Assembly: GCA_958510825.1 (NCBI GenBank)
Contig: OY294044.1
Span: 85,730,895-85,794,894 of the forward strand
DNA length: 64,000 bases
Direction of reading: 5' to 3'
DNA from: Brachypterus glaber
Taxonomy: Eukaryota > Arthropoda > Insecta > Coleoptera > Kateretidae
The position numbers and the translations under genes were made by a program. Under the pieces are notes generated by a model. That model saw only the letters and a list, made by a program, of their open reading frames with translations, made no database searches and was not told where the DNA came from. Position 1 is the stretch's first letter; the number at the start of each line of letters is the position of its first letter. This document shows positions 55,880-64,000 of this stretch, one piece after another.

Positions 55880-57715
55880 CGTTTAAGGGTCTTCCGAAAC
55901 TCGAAAATCGACTTTTTTTTATTGAATTTCCCATCCCAAAATCTATAGGAATACATACTTTTTTTTGACTAAGGAATTTTGTCGCAGTTGAAACCTATAT
56001 TGACTGTAGTATAATTAAAAACTGCGTTTTGTTTTTCCACGTGGTTTTCTAACCAAATTTTTAATATGAAATAAAAAAAAAATTATTTTTTTTTGATCAA
56101 TAGATCGAATATGCATTAACAGTGTAAACACCGTCATTCTCTATTTTTCAAAAAATGTCAAAAACTGCGTTTTGAAAGTCACCTCCTCAATTGTTATAAA
56201 CGGTGACTTTTCAGCTAGGTAATAAGGTTTTTGTGGTCATTTTGCGGTTGCGTATTTGGGTAACGCCTATATAAAACTCCAATTATATATATTATATGAT
56301 TGTGTTTTTATCAGTAAATTATTTTTAATAAATATGAAAAGAACTAAAAAAAAACTAATATATTTTGTCGCCATTTAAATTTAAACACCTAGGTTTCGAA
56401 ATAAAATAGTGAGGTACATATTAAATAAAAACAGTTTCGAATAAAATAGTATAAGAGTCTCTCGGAAAATGGTACTTTTTTCCGAGTCGACCTGTAACAT
56501 ACTATAAAAAGTAAAATAAATTAAATCATATGATTAATATGATACGGATATTAAATATTATTTAATATCCCTTTAATATCCGTTTATTTTTTATACAAAA
56601 AGTTAAAAATAGTTTATGCTTTGTAAGTGAAAACTTGGGCAACTAGTTTTCACTTTACTATATTGAGTTTTTTAATTTAATTTTTGATATTTTCGCAACT
56701 TTAACAAAATAAAATATTTTAACTGCAGTTTAATTTAGTTTTAGTTATTTCATTTTATATACGAAGTAACATTCAGTAGGTGTAATAAAAATTATTGGAA
56801 AAAAAAAGGGAAAATTTTTTTGTAGCTATTTTTTTTTGTACATAACATCTCGTTATTTTCTAATAAAATTCCCATTATTAAATTTTTCTAGGAAAATTTA
56901 GATTAAGTTACCTAAAATTTAGTGGCGAAATTTAGTGGATATTCGTTGGTCATACTTAAAATATGTAACGCACTTGGGGGAGGTGCTAAGCGTTACGATG
57001 TGTTACGAGGGGAAAGGACAGGAAACGATGTAAATATACGTAATGCTTTATTATATTTAAAGAAATAAAAACGGTTTGTTTTTTCACAAAAATTAAATTA
57101 TATATTTGTACTTTCATTTATAAATTTTTTAAAATTTTGCTTAAGTTTTGTATTCGTGTTTAAAATTAAAATTATTTTACAAAACGATATGATTCTTTTT
57201 AATTAATTTAAATTCCTTTGAAATTTATTAATTTGTAGATGATACATATACCACATTCTGAGTGTATACGTGTCCTCATAAGTTTGTGTACACGTGTGTA
57301 TGAATATAATGATTATTAAAAACAACCTAAAAACATTTAATTAAAATAACTACAGTATTTTATTTTATTTTTTTACCCACCTAGTTAATGTTTTGGCTTC
57401 TTTCGAGATTGCTTGCTCAGAAACCGTATAATTACATTTCATGCTTTTAAAATTATAGCCTCTTTTACTTTAAAGCCTTATGTTTGATACTTATAACTAA
57501 GGTGCTCCCATGGGACTATTTTTTTACAAACTGAATTAGGTTTAAAAGAAAAATATGTTTTCTACTTTCAAAATATTAAGTAATATTATCTGCATGTATA
57601 ATTTTTTATTTTTACTATATTCTAAAGGGTGATGAAATAATGTTTAAATTAAGAAGTTTTTATATGCTTTTATGTAGCTTACTTTCTTTGTTTGTATATG
57701 TGACCCTGAATAAAG
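55880..57715. other. AT-rich DNA, no supported gene
   Basis: A g-rich phrase at 56955-57035 belongs to the 851-985 repeat family. A stretch around 56560 repeats taatatccgttta/ggatattaa. Otherwise featureless to the eye. Confidence 0.3.
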
Positions 57716-57719
57716 AACC

Positions 57720-57833
57720 CCAGTTAGTATGTCAAATTTAAAATTTCTTGTTTTTTTTTTGGATTTTTATGTAAAAAACTTTTCTACATAAGAATCCCAC
57801 AAGAAAAATACTTAAATTTGACACACTAACCGG
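57720..57833. repeat. 114-bp imperfect hairpin
   Basis: ccagttagtatgtcaaattt and its inverse aaatttgacacactaaccgg flank a paired poly-T/A stem. Confidence 0.7.
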
Positions 57834-57841
57834 GTTTCATA

Positions 57842-58740
57842 CCGGGTGTCCCAACTCTATTTACCCAGCGATTTTCTCGAAAGTTAAAATCATAATTAAG
57901 TTCTGCAAAAATAACCTTAAATGGGACAACAATATCTATAAAAATGTGTCAAAAATAAAATCCACCCCTTAACCCCTCCCCCTCAACTTACCCATAAATT
58001 TATTTTTTCAAATAGCAACCGTATATATTTTTCATTGAATTGGATAGACCTTGAGCTTACAAGTATAATGGTATATTATACTTGCTATTTTGAAGTTGAC
58101 AAGTGGTAAAAAATATTTAAAAACAACTCCCTGATTTCAATTATATTGGGCAGCGATTTCTCCGAAAACTAAAAGAGATAATTAACTTCCTCAAAACACA
58201 TTTTAAATAAGAATAGTACCTAAAAAAAGTAGCCCAAAATTAAATTCACCCCTACACCCCCTCCCACAACTTACCCCAACTTTATTTTTTCAAATAGCAC
58301 CCCTATATTTTTTCGGTTGATTTAGAGGTTGCAAATCAACGAACTAATAACTCTTCTCTCTAGAATACGCATACCGTTAATATAAAGTATGGCCAACATC
58401 TCGGTTTGTTTGTAAACAAATAGTAGGTATATTCAGGCCTGAACAATAACATTTACCGGTAACTGTTATTGTTGTCTCTGTTAGAACAAAGCTGTGCGAG
58501 TAAGACAGACAAATGTATATGTTGGCTACGTTTTTGTCAGTTTTTACAAATGAAATGCCTATTCTAGAGAGAAAAGTTATTAGTTCGTTGTTGCAAATAT
58601 AATGTTTATAATACTTGCTATTTTTGAGTTTTACAAGTGGTAAAAAAGTTTAAAAACAACCCCCGGATCTCATCTATATTTAGGTAGATTTTCTCGAAAA
58701 CTAAAAGAGATAACTAAGTTTTAGGAGGGGGTTGATTTAA
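57842..58740. repeat. CCGGGTGTCCC family copy without a clear right end
   Basis: TACCGGGTGTCCCAACTCTA opens as in 19229. gcgattttctcgaaa and aactaaaagagataa recur three times (57870, 58150, 58690), suggesting internal tandem or nested copies. 58345-58590 contains an inverted pair (ctctctagaatacgcat / atgcctattctagagag). Confidence 0.45.
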
Positions 58741-58959
58741 TTTTTTGCTACTTTTTATAGTCCCAATGAGAAGCAAGACCCAGGGTCTCTTATTACATGA
58801 GTCTTATGCAGAATATGTTGGGCCCTTTATTCTCTCACTAATGCATACTTTGTCTCCATTCTCTCCTCTAAGGATTTTTCACACACTTAAGATAAATATA
58901 GGAAGTTAAAATTTGACACAAATGCTCATTTCTAGTGAAAATACAATAATATAAAAAAT

Positions 58960-59331
58960 GAAAATAAAGTTTAGTGCCTTATAGACAGCAAACTATTAAA
59001 ATCTATAAAGAAATTGCACTGCTCTACTACAGAATTTTCACAATCAATGAGAAAATCCCTACCAAAATGTCAGATAGCTGCTATTTCACGCTTTTTTTGC
59101 GATCATCAGTGAGCATATATTGGTATGGTGCCTTTCGCACTGACTGTTGAAAATTTTTAAATACTTATTAAAAATAAGTATAACTGTATCGAGAGCGTAC
59201 AAATTGGTGGCGCCATCTAATGTTTGCACAAAAGTACTACACATTAGATGTTGGCAGACCTGTAATCTGATAAGAATTATCTATATCTAGATACACAGGC
59301 GGACAAAAAATTTTGTCTCGAAGCCAGCACC
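58960..59331 (-). mobile_element. Solo retrozyme B with 8-bp TSD
   Basis: A 372-bp single unit of family B on the minus strand, flanked by TAAAAAAT at 58952-58959 and 59332-59339. It carries the best-preserved hammerhead of the family. The sense 3' end falls at ggcactaaacttta, close to where the fragment at 60766 also ends, which suggests a fixed 3' end for integration. Confidence 0.8.
59061..59124 (-). ncRNA. Intact hammerhead of retrozyme B
   Basis: On the minus strand: CUGAUGA (59109-59103); stem II CGC/GCG with an A-rich loop; GAAA; stem III AUAGC/GCUAU with a one-base loop; H17 = C, cleavage between 59073 and 59072. Stem I is UCA/UGA, a bulge, AUG/CAU, then ACCAA/UUGGU further out. No core base is mutated. 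Confidence 0.85.
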
Positions 59332-59761
59332 TAAAAAATTTACCCCCAATCCCACCTCCACGGGCTGGGGAACATCCATCACTTTTTCTCAGTATTTTCA
59401 AAAAAATTGGTAACCAGGGGTTTTTGGGGCTGCTTAGACCGAATCTGATAATAAAACCTTTTTAACCACTTGAGGGACAGTTATGCTTATGGCCTTTAAC
59501 GTGTTAACCCTTGCTTTTAATTATAGTGACTCCGTTTATATTTTTTATATATTTTTTTAGGCATATTGCCCATAGCCTACTTAAATAACATTAGCAATTA
59601 TCTAGCTGCAAAATAAATACGCCCTAAATGGGTTCATGATTTCTAAATATTTTAAAGGGTGTCTCAATAAGAGCACAAGATTTGAATTGCGCGTCATGTT
59701 ACATAATGTTACATGAGTATGACATCACAGATCGAAAGTATACATATAGGAGTTTGTAAAC

Positions 59762-59845
59762 ATGGAGCATTACGCGATAGAACAACGCGCCCTGATTGTT
59801 AAATATTATTATCAAAATGATGAAAGTTTGAAAAAGTCCATCGTT
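59762..59845 (+). pseudogene. Transposase N-terminal fragment, left arm
   Basis: Begins MEHYAIEQRALIVKYYYQND, resembling the DUF4817/helix-turn-helix start found at the N-terminus of mariner-like proteins in arthropods. Similarity is lost after about 25 codons at the TTA microsatellite. Confidence 0.6.
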
Positions 59846-60077
59846 ATATTATTATTATTATTATTATATGTATAATAATTTCTAAATACAAAAAACTATT
59901 ATAAATTAAGACAAAACCAAAGCGAAAATAGGGTTAAGTTCGAATGCGCGCGACTTACTTATATATCAAAATTTCCGTGAACGCTCACTTCTCACGCCCC
60001 CGAGTAGTAGAAGTAAAGTTCCTCGATTTTCGTGGGAAGTGAAGTTCAACAATAAGTAGTTTTGCGTTTCAAGAGAA

Positions 60078-60293
60078 CTAATGTGCAACCCACAACACCT
60101 TTCTCCCGCGAATGCGTTCTCTCGAGCCCGTACTTTCGAATTTTTTGATTATTCTTTTCACAGTAGATGAATTAGGAACATTATTTCGATCGAATATTTG
60201 ACGCACTTTACGAACGGTGGCAATCAAACTTTCATCATTTTGTTAATAACGTTTAACAATCAGGACCCGTTGTTCTATTGTGTAATGCTCCAT
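60078..60293 (-). pseudogene. Transposase N-terminal fragment, right arm
   Basis: Starts at ATG 60293 as MEHYTIEQRVLIVKRY, hits an in-frame TAA after 16 codons, then continues in the same frame through ATVRKVRQIFDRNNVPNSS and VKRIIKKFESTGS, ending at 60078. The RNNVPNSSTV and KKFESTGS pattern is typical of DUF4817-type DNA-binding regions. Catalytic parts are absent. Confidence 0.7.
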
Positions 60294-60683
60294 TTTTACA
60301 AACTAACATCTGTTTACTTTCGATCTGTCATGTCATAATCATGTGATATTATGTCAAACATGACGCGCAATTCAAATCTTGCGCTCTCATTGAGACACCC
60401 TTTAAATATTCTGAAGGGACTTTTGACTTGGTTTCTGATAATAACCCTGTTTATTAATGTACATTTAAATGTTTTACTATAAACTTTTCCTCAAGATTTA
60501 AAATACGAAGGTAGAATTGCCAAACTTTAATATAAAATGAGGGATGTAATTTTAATTCCATTTTATTTAGTATAAAAGCGCAAAGTTTGACTTTTTGGAG
60601 TTAGAAATATATTAATATTATATGAACACATCCGTTTTAAGTTTATAATTAATTTAAAATAATAATTAATTTTTGAATTTCAG

Positions 60684-60746
60684 GATAAACAATACATACG
60701 GCGTAATCAAAGATTCTTATACACCGACAAAAGAAACTGTAAATAA
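60684..60746 (+). CDS. Candidate last exon of the host gene
   Basis: Acceptor aatttttgaatttcag ends at 60683. The frame then encodes DKQYIRRNQRFLYTDKRNCK and a TAA. An alternative donor AACT|gtaaat at 60738/60739 would make it an internal exon. Phase 0 fits the micro-exon at 49207. No homologue recognised. Confidence 0.35.
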   Translation, partial: DKQYIRRNQRFLYTDKRNCK

Positions 60747-60765
60747 AAAAATTACTACTTAAAAA

Positions 60766-60838
60766 TTAATGAAAGTTTAGTGCCTTATAGACGGAAAACT
60801 ATCTAAATATATAAAGAAATTTCACTGCTCTACTACTG
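60766..60838 (-). mobile_element. 3' fragment of retrozyme B
   Basis: 73 bp matching the end of the family B unit (gtagtagagcagtg through cgtctataaggcactaaact). No hammerhead. Confidence 0.75.
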
Positions 60839-60839
60839 T

Positions 60840-62540
60840 AACAGGGGTAAATAAATTCATTATAACAACGGATGTATTTACTGCCGGTAACTCCAGAGTA
60901 TCAAAAAGTTTTCTAAAACGTAAAATTTTACGTTATTCTAATATATTATACATAATATGAATAAAATCACTTACTTAGACTATTATTTTAAACAAATTTT
61001 TAGTGTTTAATATCATTTAAAATTTGAAAACTATTCCATTTTAGGTTTATAGATCAGCTGGTTAGAATTTATAATATTATAGTTTTGTAGAAAATTACTA
61101 ATATGTAAATTTTTATTTTATTGGCACATTATGGATAAAAAAACTTACTTCAATTCATGATCATCTTGTGTTTATTATAATTTTAAACAAACTTTCTCGT
61201 TTTAAAGACATTTTCTCCTCATAATTATTTATAAGACGTAACATGACAGTTAATTTAATCTAAATGTCAACAATTGTCAAAAGCACAATAGACAATAAAA
61301 ATATCAATAACAGTCATTTTTAAACCACTTATCATAGTTTCCTTGATCCAGTTTGTTACTCAGATAGATAATGCGCCGAATTTAAATATATATTTCCGTC
61401 TAAATACAAAAAAAAAATCTGAAAGAAACATAAACAATCTTAAATACAAAAAAAATCTTATATAAGATTAAAGAACATAAAAAATACTATAAAAATATTA
61501 GAACATAGTAGTAAGATTTAAAATTTTGGGACTTAGGGACCACCCTTGGTCTCGGGATTGGAGCGTTAGGTCCCGAGACCCAAAAAGTTGTCCTGTCCCG
61601 GGAAATCTCAAATTCCCACGGTGTAACAAACATTGTTTGCTATATTCCTACAATACAGACTTATCGGCTCAATATATTACTTTATACAGTTCGATACAGC
61701 TTTAGAATGTTACAGTATAGAATGAGTAAAATTTTCAGAAGGGGTTAAAGCAGATTGACTAAATTTTTCAGAAGATACAAAAATTTGATTTTTCTTTTGA
61801 GAAAACGAAGTTTTAAGAAACAGATTAAAATACAAATGTAATTTGGTATAATCAAATTTAAATACGGACAATTTATAAAAAAAATTACAATAAAAGTGAA
61901 AATTAGGCACTTGTTTATCAAGAGCTCTAGAGAGGATAAACGCCATAAAAAAAGTTTTTTTATAAAACTCCAATTTTGAGGTAGCTGAACAATAATACGG
62001 TGTCAAAATTTTAAAATTCAAATCGGTATGGTTCGTATATTTAAAAATTGGTGCCATCTTTACAAAATTAATTATTTATGTGTATTTTTGGAGTCACTGA
62101 AACTTAAACTGATGTTAAAATTATAAAACTCAAAATGGCGAATACAATATTATTAATATTCACGATTATGCAAAAATAATTTGGGCACAAAAAAAACTTA
62201 TTAAAATATCTAACTATTTCATGCAAAAACCGCATATCTCCAAAAATTTAACCTCTTATGAAAGTGCTATTCATATATACATTAGATTTCAGGCTTAAGC
62301 AATTTGTATGTAAAGCACCACATTTTCAGGACATTATCCCTATCCTGAAACCTATATTCATATGAATTATTGCTTTATCGAATTGAAACAATTTCAACTA
62401 CAAAGTAAAGTGAAATTGAATCTATCCGGAGGCGTGTCTAGACAAACACATTTTTGCTGCAAACTTTTTTATGTGTATTTTTCTTTGTTTTTTTTTAGTA
62501 TAGATTCCTTGAGTAAAAATACAAAAAAAATTCATATAGT
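60840..62540. other. AT-rich DNA, no supported gene
   Basis: 61520-61620 is a GC-richer island with gggacttagggacc, tcccgagacc and gtcccgggaaa phrases. The open frame at 61710-62057 (minus) is AT-driven and shows no domain. Confidence 0.3.
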
Positions 62541-62544
62541 GTAA

Positions 62545-62745
62545 CATTTTGTGCCACAAAAAATGTTATTTTTTTAAAGGCTATTGCTCCTTTAATATTA
62601 AATTTAGGTGTTTTGGTGAAAAATACATTTTTGCTTAGTATAAATAAAGAATCACCCTACGTCATTAAAATTTTATTGGTGCTTTTTTGTCCCCATTCAA
62701 TATGTCCATTTTCTAAGGGCCGTAGCTTCCTTAGGGCTATCAAAA
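62545..62745 (+). repeat. Fragment of the gaatcaccctg TIR family
   Basis: Matches 18966-19200 and 34565-34770 in phrase order (attaaatttaggtgttt, taaataaagaatcaccct, aagggccgtagcttcc). Confidence 0.55.
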
Positions 62746-62818
62746 CAAAAACTTGTCTCTGTAATTGGGGGTCGTTCATAAAATACGTCACGCAAATTGA
62801 CCAAAATTCATAAAATTC

Positions 62819-62953
62819 ATACCCCGTTTCTCGCGTTACTAAAGGATGTAGAGATTTCATATTTTGGCTACCTCCCCCCCAATAAGGAGGGGGGAACCAT
62901 ACCCCGTTTCTCGCGTTATTAAACGATTTAGAGATTTCATATTTTGGCTATTT
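62819..62953. repeat. Tandem duplication, ~80-bp period
   Basis: ataccccgtttctcgcgtta and agagatttcatattttggct occur twice (62819 and 62899), separated by a run of C and G. Confidence 0.85.
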
Positions 62954-63690
62954 TCATTTTTTTTTTGCGTACTTTTCCGTTTTATGACTATTTGTGTCGA
63001 TATAAGTCAATTTCAAGCAAAAAAAAAGTTGTCGGTCGATCGGTCGTTCTGTCCGGGAAATTTTGTAAGCACGGTATCTTAAGAACGCTTTAAGGTAGAG
63101 AGTTGAAATTTGGCAAACATGTATATAACCAAAAGTTCTTGCTCGGGATTTTTTTTTGGGTCAAGGGGGGCAAATGGGGAAAAATAAAAAAAAATTACAA
63201 AAATTTTAAAGTTGCTGTATAGGGTTTTTTAAGGTTGCTGAAATTGAATCTGATAATATTTTTTTTAACTCCACCCTCGAGTGGGTTCGTCAAAATTGGT
63301 ATAGGGGTTTTCGGGGTCGACGAATCTGAATGTGATAATAATTTTTTTCTAATTTTACCCCCTAAAGGGTGGGAGTAGTTTTCGTGAAAATTGCTATATT
63401 GGGGTTTTTGAGCTTGCTGAAAGTGAATCTGATAATAAAAAAATTATAACTCCACCCCCTGAGCAGCGGGGGGTAGTTTTCGTGAAAATTGGTATATTGG
63501 GGTTTTTGAGTTTTCTGAAAGTGAATCTGATAATAAAAAAATTCTTACTCCCCCCGTAAGGGGCGGGGGTAATTTTTTTGAAAATTGATATATTGGGGGT
63601 TTTGAGGTAGCTAGAACTGAATCTTAAAATATTTTTTTTTCAAATCCACCCCCTTAGGCTCGGGGTAGTTTTCGTAAAAGTTGGTATGTT
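62940..63690 (+). repeat. Dispersed repeat with ~85-bp minisatellite, copy 4
   Basis: Same head (tcgatataagtcaatttcaa, GATCGGTCG, cttaagaacgctttaa) and four to five body units. The longest near-intact body of the four copies. Confidence 0.75.
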
Positions 63691-63811
63691 GCTGTGTGTT
63701 GAGCCTAAACTACTAGAACTAGTTTAACTGTCTAGCGTCAAAAAATTCATCATGATCACGCGAGTGACATAGGCTATATAAAATACCATGTTTCGAAAAT
63801 ATTAATCAAGA

Positions 63812-64000
63812 ACTTAGTTTAGTTTAGTTTAGTTCAGTGCGGGGTTCGCAGCCCTCAACACCTGGTCCCTAGGGACGTTTGTGTTAACCGCACAGATCTC
63901 CTCATATCATTCCTCTTACTTATATAAAGTCCAGGTGCGGTTTCAGGGGAGTGTTCATGATCTCGTTTTGTTCCAGCGAGTCGTTCCCAAAGTACCTCCA
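63812..64000 (-). mobile_element. 3' end of a LINE running off the window
   Basis: Minus strand: end of an ORF, ~85 bp of 3' UTR, then a (TAAAC)n tail at 63816-63835. The tail and short UTR are typical of non-LTR elements. The body lies beyond the window. Confidence 0.5.
63920..64000 (-). CDS. Probable LINE ORF2 C-terminus (partial)
   Basis: 26 codons and a TAA: FGNDSLEQNEIMNTPLKP then HLDFI. This resembles the end of LINE ORF2 proteins with RNase H, where an xxEEIxxxPLxxxLxFI tail is common, and is comparable with the NQEELRNLP ending of the fragment at 6810. Short, so tentative. Confidence 0.4.
   Translation of the reverse strand, partial: WRYFGNDSLEQNEIMNTPLKPHLDFI

Larger units (their letters stand above)
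59651..60406. mobile_element. Foldback element with transposase pieces in both arms
   Basis: Ends TTTAAAGGGTGTCTCAAT and the inverse ATTGAGACACCCTTTAAA, with ~190-bp arms. Each arm starts a related transposase reading frame pointing inwards. The centre holds a (TTA)n run and ~200 bp of unrelated sequence. It looks like a transposon whose 5' halves were joined head to head. Confidence 0.75.

Noticed and set aside
63690..64000. LTR of an LTR retrotransposon (ctatataaaat as TATA box)
   Set aside because: No TG..CA ends, primer-binding site or polypurine tract was seen. The minus-strand LINE C-terminus with (TAAAC)n tail explains the right part better.

Overview
The window looks like a piece of a large, AT-rich animal genome, most likely an insect. 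There are no operons or ribosome binding sites. Coding density is very low, long stretches are AT-rich and intron-like, and nearly everything recognisable is a mobile element: a Jockey-type LINE, a Penelope-like element, a tRNA-derived SINE, and dozens of foldback or TIR elements and microsatellites. A 200-base run of N (8133-8332) is an assembly gap. Everything here was read by eye, so boundaries are approximate unless a target-site duplication (TSD) is named.

Layout. 1-12 kb: a dispersed family in inverted arms, several short TIR/foldback elements, a LINE 3' fragment, the gap, and a SINE. 12-18 kb: a nested structure. A TA-flanked foldback element contains a second TIR element, which contains a Jockey-clade LINE with intact ORF1 and ORF2 on the minus strand. 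19-21.9 kb: a TIR element carrying a hammerhead-ribozyme retrozyme with an 8-bp TSD, plus an inverted, decayed relative. 22-36 kb: more TIR elements and a short Penelope-like element whose GIY-YIG coding remnant lies between two ~395-bp inverted repeats, each with a hammerhead motif. 38.7 kb: a lone Penelope-type hammerhead. 46.5-47.7 kb: three tandem copies of a second retrozyme family, with a solo copy (58.96-59.33 kb) that has the best-preserved hammerhead and its own 8-bp TSD, and a fragment at 60.8 kb. 51.5-53.1 kb: a 5'-truncated LINE reverse transcriptase. 59.65-60.4 kb: a foldback element with a decayed transposase N-terminus in both arms. 63.8-64 kb: the 3' end of another LINE running off the window.

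The most interesting system is the set of hammerhead elements. One Penelope-like element and two retrozyme-like families share type-I hammerhead architecture, and each retrozyme family has one copy with an 8-bp TSD. Both retrozyme families also carry a hairpin followed by an AGATGGCGC-type motif. In animals Penelope-like elements carry hammerheads and have been proposed to mobilise retrozymes, so this may be a local snapshot of a parasite and its dependents.

Separately, four short open segments with good splice signals on the plus strand (1.06, 39.3, 49.2 and 60.7 kb) have mutually compatible reading phases. They may be exons of a host gene whose long introns hold the mobile elements. This is a hypothesis; no protein family was recognised.
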